From: Cloeon dipterum
Lineage: Eukaryota; Arthropoda; Insecta; Ephemeroptera; Baetidae
Reading direction: 5' to 3'
DNA: 64,000 nt
NCBI RefSeq assembly: GCF_949628265.1
Contig: NC_088790.1
Span: forward strand, 22,138,545-22,202,544
In this document: piece by piece, positions 13,801 through 25,056 of the stretch
Numbering within the stretch: position 1 is the stretch's first letter
Layout: the number at the start of each line of letters is the position of its first letter
Program-made: the position numbers and the translations under genes
Notes under the pieces: generated by a model
The model's database searches: none
What the model was told of the DNA's origin: nothing
Seen by the model: the letters and a program-made list of their open reading frames with translations, nothing else

Positions 13801-16800
13801 CCCTAACCTTCTCGTCTCTTGAATTCCCCTCAAAATAATTATCGATGAAAGCTCTCACTTGGTCAAACTGGTTCTTCAATAGAAACTCGCTCAGGTTTAT
13901 ACTTTCAATGTCCTCCAGGAAATCTTCGCGCTTTGGTATCCTCATGACGTTGTGACCGGCCTTTGAAAGAAATAGCAAGCTCACCAAGAACTCGGCGAAT
14001 GTTTGGTGAACGAATATAATCGACTTGAGCTTCTTTTTATCAAAAGTCACAACTGCTATTCCAAGTTCATTAATGCGATCCTTATTTGTTATCCGGAGAT
14101 CATCTGCAGAGGGCAAGTTATCTGGGAAGAAGTAGTTCATGGCCACTTTGGTCAAAAGCTCTAACTTTTCTTGTAAGACTTCTGCAAAATTTGGTGCGTT
14201 CTCGTCTGTGCCGCTGAACTTGAGCATAGCAGACCGCACCTTGTTGACCACGAAGTGATAGTACAGCGAGTGTAGGCCACCTTCCATGCTGCTGAGACGA
14301 TCAGCAGTTTCTGCCATCATTTTCAGATGAAGAGGGGTTGCTGCGAACTCTTTGTTGATCCTTTTCAGTAGATCTTCACATTCCTCCCGGTTTTTGTACA
14401 GGAGGGTTCTGAGGAGATGTATTTGCTCTTCCTTGTTCATCGGCACCAAATCAAAAACGTTGAGCTTATTAATGCTTTCTCTTATACTTTTTTCTCTGTA
14501 AACTCTAGTTGTGATCCACAACGGAATGTCGGCAGTGCTCATGTCACGCAGGTATTTTAATACCAAGTTCTCATAGGAAGGACAAATCTCGTCAAATCCA
14601 TCAACGAGGATGATTATTTTCTTTTGTTGAATTTTTTTTGTAATATTTTCATCATTTCCCTCAAGCACGTAGGTTAATAATTGACGATAGTCAGATTTTT
14701 CGTGATCTTCGTTGAGAAAAAATTTGCTTGCCTTGACGAGGTAAATACAGACTATGAGAAACTCTGGCAGCTTCTCACGCAGCTGCCTGGCCATCTCCTT
14801 TGTGGCGGCAGATTTCCCGAGTCCAGCACTTGAACTCAGAAGCCACGCTCGTATCCTCCAGTTATCCTCTTGACCTGAGCATTTTGCCGTTTCTACAATC
14901 TGCTCAGCAATTTCTTCAAAAGAAAAATGCTTTGCGTAGTTTTCCATTTGGAACGATGGTTTGATATACGCGTTCGAGCATGGTGGAAAATCCAGCAGTC
15001 GTGACAAAGTACTCGACACCTGGGGAAACACACGGTTCCCAACAGCGCAGCGGCGGATGATGTTCACGATAGCTTCCTGCAAACTCAGGCCTTTCTTTAA
15101 TTTCGGGTCTCTTAATCCACGTGCTAGAACTTTGACAAGATTTTCCTCCGTGTCATCACCGGGACTCCCCACTCCCAGGAAAACGAAAATCTCGCCGTGA
15201 TTATTTCCATGGACAATAAAATCTTCGGCTGACTGTAAATTATTGCTATTAATATAAATGATCTCTATTCCAATAAAAATATGTTGTATTACCTTTCCTG
15301 TGAAAAGCGTGTCTACATCATTTCCTTGGTCAATAAAAAAGAACAATTTTGGTTTCCCAGCCAGGTCTGTTGACTTGGTGCCAATGAATGAACGAGTGAT
15401 GTTGTTGACTAAAACCTTTTCCTTGTCTGACACTTTCAAATTTAATTCATTGTCCTTATCTTCTCTCAATTTTGCCAAAACGCAGACTGCTAAACTGCCA
15501 TCTTCAATTAAGCCACAGTCCGCAGCCATGGAAACTAATTATTTTTTGTTGAAAATATGCGAAAGAAATATATATTTTGCTCTCACCTTTCTTGACGACC
15601 TGTGCAAGCTGCACAATACTGTAAACCTCAGTTTCAAAGTCCAAATATTGAAAACTCTTTTGGAACTCCGCAGCCTGCACTAAATGTTGTTGGTCATGGA
15701 ATATCAACGCTCGACCTCTCCTGAAAAGTATCATTTTTTCTGACCGCCATGTGTAGAAATCCTTTCTGTCCACTGTGATTAATTGGGAGGAATCTGAAAC
15801 ACATTTTCCGTCTTTTTTCTCAACGACCGGACACCTGTAGAAATAGATTTTTCGATAGAATAATACAAACTATTATCCTTCGTTATTACCCATAAATGGT
15901 GAATTTCTTGTGTTTAAAATATTGAATTTGTGGTGTCTGAGCAAAGATGCTGTCCAATGTAGACTTGGCACAAATCCGTCGTTGCACTCTATTTAGAAAT
16001 ATTATCAGATCCGTGTCGTTGCTCATGGTGGTCAGCTCTTTGCAGAATTCAGTGACCAACCACGTACCCTTTTCATCACTATTGGACACATTGGCTAAAT
16101 AAAAATTTAATTTTTAAATAGACATTGTATGGCATCAATTGAACTCACCCTCTACAGTGGAATAAAAGATTACAAAATTTTCGCTGTTGGGTTTTGCAGT
16201 TATCCACATTGATTTTGAACCATCGACACAGTCATTTAAGATTTTTGTCGTAAGACGGAGTTCGTTATGTGGGCCCCGACACGACTGCAAGAGATACATA
16301 TATAAATGGCTTAACAATATCTTTTTATTTCAAATCTTACGCCAAAAACTAAAATTTTGAGGCAGTTGCTCAGCTTCGGCATGTTCTTCTCGTGGAGGCC
16401 ATTCCACACGTCAGAAGTAAAGTAGTGTTCATATTTCGACTCCTCAACACTCGAGTCTGGCGATAAGTGGTCGGTGTAAATCGTTCCATCGGTCGTGCCA
16501 TGGGATAATACAAACAGGACTAAAACGTCAGGTGCTTGTGCTGTATATCAAAAGTTAAAAAGCGATTCGATAAAAGAGAATAGCTATGCCTTTTTCGTCC
16601 GCTCCGAATATTTCATACAACTTGTTCTCCTGGCTGAGGACACCCAAAATCTCGTCTCTAGATTTCGAGGCCATCTCTCTAAACTCACAATTTCTCCTTG
16701 AGAACTCATCTCTGAGGTTTTTTACGTCTTCTTTGTCACTGATTCGGCTGTCGTCGCCGAAATCGCTAAAATCATTGTGCACCACTAGCGTCCACACCCT

Positions 16801-19800
16801 GCAATCCAATTTGTTAGTTACACACACAAAGTGTTTGTGTTAATGAAATCCCTGTGCATACCTTGCCGGACCAGCGGAGCCGTCAAACACCCCTAATCCG
16901 CACTTCATTTACTCAATTTCCCGGCCTAGTAAGGGACGCACTATTTTGTCTTAGACTAAAAGAATAGTCAGTTAGGCAACTTTTCGTGAGTAATATTCCA
17001 GAAATTTTTACCTTTGTCTTTATATCTGGATGCTAACAGTTGACGTCAAGAAAAATGGGAGTAAAAACTCATTTTAAAAAGCTATTTAGGGTGTTATTCA
17101 GTAAACAAACAACGGAGACAAGAACTCTCTGATCATGCGTTGAGGCTGTGGAGTCACCATCTGGGAGGAGCTTTCGCAAACGCGCAGAGCGCGAGCTTAA
17201 AAAACTGACACCAGCGACTCGATTGTGCGAACGGAGAAATGCAGCGTGTCGCAGCACTATTAGCAGGCGCGATCTCACTCCCATCGCATCATTTTGCTCA
17301 ATTTAAAAAAAGCTTTTAAATTAGCTTGCGATGATTACCTAAATATTTGTTGCCCTATGTTGGAGTATGTTAACATGTTTGAAATAAATATATTTAAATC
17401 AATTCTGAATATTTATGCTTCATTTTTATGTTTCAGTGAAAAGGCCCCTGCCGCCACCTCGTGGCTACTGTGCTCCGTACAATGGCAAAATTTGCAAAAA
17501 CTTCCTTAACGGTACCGGCATGGCTTGGTACAACATCAGCCACGACAATTCTGGCGGATGGCTCAATGAAGAAATCACTACTGGGCTCTGGGGCGAGATG
17601 ATTGATAATCTGAAAGAGCCATGTCGGAGTGCTGCAGAGGTTAACTTACTTGATTTAATATCATATTTATATATCATCACAGTTTATGATTTCTTTTCGA
17701 TAATTTAATAGGGATTTTTGTTCAAAATAAAAAAGCCAATAATAAGCTATTAATTTGTACTGATTTAAATTAAATCGTTAATATCTAAACTAAATAATAC
17801 TTCTTAAAGCTCTCTAAATGCTTCTTTACAAATTGCATATTGCTGATTTAGTTATAACATTACAAAATAAATTTCCCTCTTTTTGGATTCAATTTTTTCA
17901 TTGAAAATTATATCTAATCGGCTGATTGTGAGTGAAAAAATGCATCGTTTTACAGAAACTGCTGTGTACGTACGCGTTCCCGCAGTGCCAGATCCACGAG
18001 GGCTACCCAGTGGGGCTGCCCCTGTGTCGCGAGGACTGCGTGGCCGTCAAGGACCTCTTCTGCTACAACGACTGGGCGCTCATCGAGGACAACAAGCAGC
18101 GTGGCGTCTTTTTCAAGTCCAGGGGCCACTTTATCCTGCCTGAGTGCTCCTCCCTGCCGAGTTTTAAGGACTCAGAGAGATGCTCGCACGCGGGGCTGAC
18201 AGTGGTGCAGCAGGACCAAGTTACAAGTGAGTCACTGTGACTTGTTAATAATTAATTATGAGTGGTAAAAATACAGAAACGGAATAATTTTGTGATTTGA
18301 AAGCAGATTAGCTTTAAAAAATCATACTGGAGTAAAATTTTTAATAATTAAATTTTACTGCCTACAAAAATTTGATAAAATACTTACCATTAAATTTCAT
18401 CGTATTAAAATTTCATAGGATGATTGAGGGAGCTGATGTCAGTTCAAATTTAAAAAGAGCTTAATATTTGTACTATTTTTTTCGGTCTGTGACCTTTTTG
18501 CAACGCAGGCAATGCAGAAACGGCCCTTCCTTTTAGTATTTTTTGCCTTTACTTACTAAAAATCAATGCGTAGAAAAAGTTTATCAAATAATCTGCCTCA
18601 ATCCCTGGAAACCAAGTTGAGGCAAAAGGGTACAATGTTTGCTGAGACGGCGGTCGTAAATCCTTCTCTCACGTTTTTTCCAGCCGAGTGCGTGCGCGGA
18701 CGTGGCCGCTTTTATATGGGAACAATGAACGTGACCAAGGATGGCATCGCGTGCCAGCGGTGGGACTCGCAGGAGCCGCACTCGCACAACCGGCCGCCGG
18801 AGGTGTTTCCCGAGGTGCAGGACGCCGACAACTTCTGCCGCAACGCCGGTGGAGAGGAGCCCAGCCCCTGGTGCTACACCATGGACCCCACCATCCGCTG
18901 GCAGCACTGCGACATCCCTATCTGTGGTACGTTTCTCTTCTTCGTCATTGAAAACTTTTATTTTGATTGTTTTTTCTTAGAAGAGTAACCTAATTAATCA
19001 AAATTTTGGCTCATGTTGAGCCAAATCGATTAAATTAACACCATTTTTATCTGTCTTACTCATAAATAATTTACGAAAAATTTATATTTGGGGACTTTAT
19101 GGGCCGTAAAACTTTTAGAACACAATTGCAATGGTGTGTCATTATTGGTTATTGTGGCTATTTTAAAATAAAGATGTGCCAAGCCATATTGAATGAACAC
19201 CAAAATTAAGGTTACATAGGCCGTGGTCATTTTCTGACATTGCAGTTGATTTTTATTTGTAGCTTATTAAAAGCTCATATTATACTTTTTTATAGGCGAG
19301 GTAATTGAAGTTTTCATTTTGGGCACTCGTAAACTTGTGGAAGTTTCCACAGTGATGTGTCTGTTTTCCGAAAAATCCGAAATATTAAACCTTGAAACTG
19401 ATTATTATTATTATTGGAAAAATTGGGATTGCAAAACTGTCAAAAATGCATAAAACGCACACCGTTTAACTCAAACTGGCTTGATATGCTGCAATGAAGT
19501 GATTTTTGGATACCTACTTAAACCCTGAAAGCTAGAATTAGGACGAGCATGACTTTTTGTTCAGCGTTACATTAAAATGGAAAGTAATCCCGTTAATTGT
19601 GGAGAAACTATTTGCATTTAAAAACTGGATTAATCAGACAATTAAAAAGCCAGTAATTATAAAATATATCCTAATGTTTTTAAAAAATAATGCAAATCAG
19701 CCTCTGACATTTTTCTTCCGCTATAATTTTGAAATTATAATGAAATTGCAGATAACGCAACAGAAATAACCAAAGTGGAGTACGAGGACAAGCGAACGAT

Positions 19801-22052
19801 GAGCCTGGACTCGCTTATGACAACCAAATTCATTTCTGTGGTGGCCGCCCTGTCGCTGACTGGCCTGGTGGTGTTTGTACTGCTGTTGACACTTTGCTTG
19901 CGCATTTACAAGCAGCGCACCGGCTACAATCCAACCAACACGCACGAGGCGCCCAACAACCAGCAGGTGCGCTCTCCTTTTATCTCTTATTGGCAGAACC
20001 GATATTAATACAATCAATTTGCTCTCAGCTGACACAAGAGACCGACATTGATTTGGACAAATTGCCGAGCAACATGGCCTATCATAGAACAGGCGCGCAG
20101 CTCAACCCTAAATTGGAGAAGCTGGAGTTCCCAAGGAACGATATCATTTACATCAGGGACTTGGGCCAGGGTGCTTTTGGCAGAGTGTTTCAGGTATTCC
20201 ATCATTTCTTATTAGTAAAATTTTCATTTTAAATTATGAATTTCATTCTAATTATTGTCTCAAGAGTGGTTTTGAACACAATACAATATCTCAAATATCA
20301 AACTAAATGCCAATTTCTGGACTTTACCTGACATTTGTAACTAATTCAATAAAGAAAAGTTAAATTTTACTTAAACAGAAGAATTAATCTTTTAGTTTAT
20401 AAAAAAGCAATTGAATCAATGACAAAACCAATATACTCTAGATGGTTAAAATTCCACGTTTTGTTGCACTTCTTAATTTCAAAGCGATGCTAAAACCTTG
20501 AAAATTTTCTAGGCAAAAGCTCCTGGATTGGTAAAAGGCGAGGAGTTCACGCTGGTGGCGGTGAAGATGCTGAAGGAAGAGGCCAACGACGACCTGATGG
20601 AAGACTTTGAGCGCGAGGCTTGCTTGCTGTCCGAGTTCGAGCACCCCAACATCGTGAAGCTGCTGGGCGTGTGTGCCGTCGGCCGGCCCATGTGTCTTCT
20701 TTTTGAGTACATGGGCCGCGGCGACCTAAACGAGTTCCTCCGATCGTGTTCACCGAGCAACTACATTGTTCGCAGCTCTGAAGGCGACGGCGACCACTTC
20801 AAAGATGTGCAACTTAACCACTTAGACCTGATCAATACCGCCAGGTAACATATTACTACTGAATGACAATGAGTAGTAATTTTTAAGTATTTGTTTGATG
20901 CCCTGGAAAGCATTTTTTAATAGTAAATTTTGTATTTATATAAAATCTTTACAATAGTCTGAAGTTATAAGTTATCTGTTAGTTCATAGACCCTTATTTC
21001 CTTGTGAAGACAAGTTGTCCAATAAAATGGTTCATTCTTGTAGGCAAATAGCAAGCGGGATGGTGTATCTGTCCGACCGGAAATTCGTGCATCGCGACCT
21101 GGCCACCAGAAACTGTCTGATCGACGACGACATGGTGGTCAAGATTGCTGACTTTGGCCTCTCGCAGAAAATCTACCTTCAGGACTACTACAAAGGAGAC
21201 GAGCACGATGCCATTCCTATCAGGTGGATGCCACTCGAGTCCATCCTTTACAATAAGTACACGGTAAGCCTCCTTCCTTTAACTTGCTTCTCTGTCCTTT
21301 TTCCTGCAGAGTTGGAATTGCATTTTATCTGCTTTTCATTTTCTTTAAAATGTATTGCTATTGGCTGAAAGTTTTCTTGTGTTGAAATTGTTGAAAATTT
21401 AGAGCATATCTGACTTGATTTTAGTGCTACAAACTAAAATTATTTATTTAGCATGGGTTTGTAAGGTGAAAATACAATTACAAACTGATCAATTTTTTCT
21501 AAAATTACCTGACAAAAATTAAAAAAAAAATAATCAAAGCCGTATTAACAGCAAGACGCCTTGAGACTGGTTGAAACAGCTTTTAATTTCATGATTATGA
21601 GCGTTTGATTACTTGATATCGATTAGATGCTCAGGAAAAATTTGCCGATCGTGATTATAGCTTCTGCTTGCAATTGCTCTCTCGCACCCTGCACCTCGCA
21701 CGCTTATTTCCGCCTTTTGTAACAATGATTTCTAAAATGGATGCAATCGTGCGTGCAGGTTGAGTCGGACGTGTGGGCGTTCGGTGTGTGCCTGTGGGAG
21801 ATTTTCTCGTTCGCGCTTCAGCCATACTACGGCATGACCCACGAGGAGGTGGTCAAGTACATCAAAGAGGGCAACGTGCTGCACTGTCCAGACAACACGC
21901 CCAAGCCCGTGTATGAGCTGATGAAAATGTGCTGGCACCGAAAGCCGGCCGGCAGACCGCCCTTCCGCGTCATCTATCGCACCCTGGACGCTCTCCAGAC
22001 AGAACTGGAGCGCGCCTTCAGCTACCGCTACCCACCCAGGGTCAACGTCTGA
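7845..22052 (+). CDS. Nrk: Nrk, MuSK-like receptor tyrosine kinase (3' part, 9 exons)
   Basis: Membrane receptor tyrosine kinase of the Nrk/MuSK/Ror group. Exons read in one frame: 7845-8013, 17437-17639, 17956-18226, 18684-18926, 19752-19966, 20029-20193, 20513-20844, 21044-21263, 21759-22052 (703 residues plus stop; the 5' end lies outside the window). The order is: end of an Ig domain (NYTCQAQN), a Frizzled cysteine-rich domain over two exons (YCAPYNG to PLCREDC), a kringle (18684-18926), a hydrophobic transmembrane segment in 19752-19966, then the kinase. Kinase motifs present: glycine loop GQGAFG, lysine in VAVKML, catalytic [11 protein letters not shown], and activation-loop tyrosines in YLQDYYK. 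The kinase resembles vertebrate MuSK more than Ror (APGL and [12 protein letters not shown] stretches). I see no NPXY motif in the juxtamembrane piece. The large intron 8014-17436 holds an NLR-like gene on the other strand. Confidence 0.94.
8014..10904 (+). other. Nrk intron, left part before the duplicated segment
   Basis: Intronic sequence between the Nrk Ig exon and the start of the triplicated segment. I see no further exon in it. The homology shared with the two other repeat units begins at about 10905, so this part is single copy in the window. Confidence 0.6.
11218..11223 (-). terminator. Poly(A) signal of the first NLR-like gene
   Basis: AATAAA on the minus strand, about 60 bases after the stop codon at 11286. 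The same signal sits at a matching place in the other two copies. Confidence 0.7.
11286..16908 (-). CDS. Caspase / pseudo-caspase / NACHT / ankyrin-repeat protein, copy 1 (intact)
   Basis: NLR-like protein of 1701 residues. Exons on the minus strand: 16862-16908, 16590-16798, 16341-16540, 16149-16284, 15890-16094, 15587-15834, 15293-15534, 12005-15232, 11286-11876; all phases fit. Residues 1-265 form a complete caspase fold: R34 in SRISDKED, catalytic His99 in LSHG, catalytic Cys154 in SCRG, and a small subunit with YST, GTW and a KKFTIY end. Residues about 280-515 form a second caspase-like domain with neither SHG nor a Cys (FFIDQGN instead). NACHT follows: P-loop SSAGLGKS (about 563-570), Walker B LVDGFDE (about 638-644), sensor WITTRVY, and a winged-helix-type [10 protein letters not shown]. 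From about 970 to the end there are about 17 ankyrin repeats. No death-fold domain, signal peptide or membrane segment is visible. The gene lies inside an Nrk intron, antisense. A role as a cytosolic sensor and cell-death or immune protease is inference from the domains. Confidence 0.9.
17041..17048. promoter_or_regulatory. CRE/ATF-like palindrome upstream of NLR copy 1
   Basis: TGACGTCA about 130 bases upstream of the start codon at 16908. Copy 2 has the same eight bases at the matching place and copy 3 has the AP-1-like TGAGTCA. A TATAAAG on the minus strand at 17018-17024 is nearby but is not kept in the other copies. Binding of ATF/CREB or AP-1 factors is known for such sites; use here is inference. 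Confidence 0.35.
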
Positions 22053-23431
22053 GTCGTGTGCAGTTAACCGTGGCCAATTACCTCAACAAGTCTCTTTTTC
22101 GTGCATTTATTTTTCAGATCGACTTCGTTTTTACTTCTTTAAAATTTTCGTGACTGAACGAGTGGGGTATTTTATTACATTTCATTTTCTATGATCTTAC
22201 GACTCTCAGAGGGAGTTCCGGTAAATGAAAGAAACAGCTGGCAATGCTAGTCAATAAGGTTGCCATGAGATATATATTATCCTTCGGATCCTTCGTTCGC
22301 GTTCAATTTTTAACTCTGCTCTCTGTGCTATATTTGTGTTAGGTTGTGCAACGCTAGTTGACAGTTAATTGGCAGCTCTGAACTGAATCTCGAAACATGA
22401 TAATTTTGGAATCTCGCTCCAAAGTGAACACTCATATATTCTTGTATCTCTGTGTTGATTGTGATTTCGCTCTATATATGTGTCAAATTCAAATCGCTGC
22501 ATTTATATTAACGATATTAAACACTTTAGTCAGACACGCAACTACTTACTGCCTTACCTTGCAAAGGGTGTGCCATATTTGCACACGATTCTCTTATTTT
22601 TACTTTGCAATTAATCTACCACGCGCAGTCTATTTAATTTTTACTCTTGTGTATTTTTTGTTACTCAAGTGAATGGGAACACGTTGTGCGTACTGAATGT
22701 GATTTGTAAATATAATCTCATGTGCATTTCTGTAAAATTACGTGTATGGAGTGTGTAAAAGTTAAAATCGCAAATTGTGTCGCTGCACACCTGATTATTA
22801 ATGTGCGCGCGAAGGCGAAAAAGTAACCATATCAAACAATTGTCAGTCGATTTTGATTCCGTGTCCGCGCAGCGTAAATAAAAAGTAGGCAATATATTTG
22901 CATTCTCTTACACGCATCGCCGTTAAAACAAAAAATGTGTAGATCGAATGACTGATTGTCTCTCATTACACAACACGCAGCATCGCACTTTTGTACAACT
23001 CGCAGAAACCCATCTCACAACCTGAAATTAATCGAAACGGAAAGTAATAATGGATTAATAGGTCATTTATTGTAAATTGGAGAGTAAACTGAATAAAATC
23101 TCTGTTGCTCTTTTTGAATAATTTTTCGATTTTAATTAAACTTAAAAAAACTCTGCTCCTAATCAGAATCTGTTGAAAATCAAACAATTTTTTTGGTGCT
23201 GCACAGGTCTGCTCCCTTTTTTTCAGGGAAGTTGGTTTAGTGGTCAAGGTGCGTGAACTCCATTCATACCTCAGCCTGGACGTCATCAACATCTCTTTAA
23301 CAATTTCACGTCTTTGTTGTTCTACGCCTCAGTTAAAAGCGTAAATTGGTGTCAAATTGAAATTAATTGCATTTTTAATAGTATTTACACCAGGCTGGGA
23401 TAAATAACTTTAATTATAATTCAGGCAAGCC
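22053..23431. other. Nrk 3' untranslated region and spacer
   Basis: AT-rich sequence between the Nrk stop and the ZAD pseudogene. A poly(A) signal is at 22877-22882. From about 23330 on, the sequence matches the region just upstream of the intact ZAD gene (about 46120-46220), so the old ZAD promoter copy lies here. No other gene is seen. Confidence 0.6.
22877..22882 (+). terminator. Candidate Nrk poly(A) signal
   Basis: AATAAA on the plus strand about 825 bases after the Nrk stop. It is the first clear canonical signal I noticed downstream of the gene; an earlier weaker signal could be used. Confidence 0.4.
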
Positions 23432-24632
23432 ATGGCGAACGAATGTTGAGAAATATACATTCAAGTGATGGAAGTGTCTCTTCAGCCGCAAGAAGAGGTA
23501 AATAATACAAGGTAAAAATCGCTCTTTGACTTCAAGTGTTGTCCTCAGATAAACGTGGAGCAGGAGGTGGAGCCGCTGTTGTCGGCGGAGCAGTTTGAGC
23601 TGGACTCGTCTAATTGTAAGGAGGAAGTACTGGACGAGAAGGGCTGGACCGACCTGAGCTTCCTGTGTCGCATCTGCGCACAGGAGACGGCCGACGGCGT
23701 GCAAATATTCGACCCCGAGGGCCTGGATCTGCATCTGCCGGAGATTATCGCCTTGTGCCTGCCGATAAAGGTGTACAAGGAGGACGCCCTGCCGCAGGTA
23801 GCGTGCCGGCCGTGCCTCGCCGCTGTTGAGCAGGCCCACACATTGCGCAACACGGCCCAGCAGGCAGACAGCAACCTCAGGCGGATCCTCGGACTGCACG
23901 CCAAGAAAGCCGACGACCCGCTGACTCAAGTAGTACGCACACATTACACTTAGGTCCTTTAGGTGTTGGAGTCGTAATTTTTCTGCTGGAGAAGTTCAAA
24001 TTCTGGGTTTTGGTTGTTTCACACTCAAGCTCCGAGCTGCTAGAAGAAATTAAACGATCAAACAAAGGTGTACCAGGGGCTGGACCAAACCATTGAGAAA
24101 ATTAAACGGGTGCAGGTGGGAAAATCGCCATTTAAATTTGCAGGGTTTGAAATGGAACCTGTTTACTGCAGAAAATCCCTGATTCGGCTTAAAATTTGAT
24201 ATTAAATTTAACAGTTTCTTTATTTCAGATGCGCAGGAGGTCTGTCTGAAATAGGCTTATCACCTCATGTGTGTAATCTAACTCTCATAAATTCTTGAGG
24301 GATACACGCCAATCTCACGCCCAATCAATTTTTGTGGCAGTTCAACAAAATGATAGACTGGACAATAATTCTTCTTGACACAACTAGAAGGGCGAAATTT
24401 GGTTCTTATAAGGGCTAAAAGTGATCAAACTGCTTTGACAGGCGAGCTGAACGACTGCAAGAAATTGGTCTGCGAGCTGTGCCGGCAGAATTTTAACAAG
24501 GCGGTGGTGCCGCACGTTATCACGATAGGTGCCGCCTAGTGAGGTGCCGCCTGACGAGGACGAGTAGCTAATGCATGAGGAGGAAGACTACAAAGACGTG
24601 CTGCCAACAACTAAGTCCCAACAAAAGCCTAA
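23432..24632 (+). pseudogene. ZAD zinc-finger gene, truncated copy in unit A
   Basis: Copy of the first three exons of the intact ZAD gene at 46221. Exon 1 (from 23432) keeps the ATG but the sixth codon is TGA where the intact gene has TGG-like sequence. Exon 2 (about 23551-23931) is open and nearly identical to the intact gene, with the ZAD zinc ligands LCRIC and CRPC. Exon 3 (from about 24442) has stop codons. None of the C2H2 finger exons follow; the copy ends at the exon 3 donor, which is the duplication breakpoint. No functional full-length product is expected, though a start inside exon 2 could give an isolated ZAD domain. Confidence 0.85.
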
Positions 24633-25050
24633 GTGAGCTTCCATTTTTTTCTTGACTCTTTGAGTTTGTCTGGTTATTTCCACAGCCGGTTGAAATATGT
24701 CAGGTTTGCTCCTGATGGTCAAGTCATCACAAATTTAACTAATTTTACACTTGAACTTTTACCCTGACCGGTGCAGCTTGCTCGCCGTCTGTTTGTTCCC
24801 ACAGCAGGAGGCTTAATTTCGAGGATAATTTGCCCTACAGCGTGTGGGGAGAGCGCCAGTGGTGCCAGTAGTTTCTAATGAAAGCGAAAAAGCGTCAGGA
24901 AGACACAACAAATCGGCTCCTGGGAAACGTGAAATATTAGTTCCAGCTCGCTTTTGTCAGTTGTGGCACTTAAGGTTATAGGGTTGGCGTGAAAGCATTT
25001 TTTGTAGCCTGCAGAAGGAAAAATACACAAGACTAAGGCTTTCATTTTTT

Positions 25051-25056
25051 TTTATT
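25051..25056 (-). terminator. Poly(A) signal of NLR copy 2
   Basis: AATAAA on the minus strand about 60 bases after the stop codon at 25117, at the place matching copies 1 and 3. Confidence 0.65.

Larger units (their letters stand above)
10905..24632. repeat. Tandem segmental duplication, unit A
   Basis: Left copy of a triplicated segment. It holds the NLR-like gene (-), the Nrk exons from Frizzled to kinase (+) and the first three exons of a ZAD zinc-finger gene (+). The left edge matches unit B from about 24772 and unit C from about 37117 (shared sequence around TTTGCTCGCCGTC and CAGCGTGTGGG). The right edge is the end of ZAD exon 3 at about 24632. In this unit Nrk is intact and ZAD is broken. 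Confidence 0.85.

Noticed and set aside
23414..23944. Long minus-strand open frames opposite the ZAD exon (also 46174-47040)
   Set aside because: They are mirror frames of the GC-rich ZAD coding exon; the plus strand has the conserved zinc ligands and splice sites.
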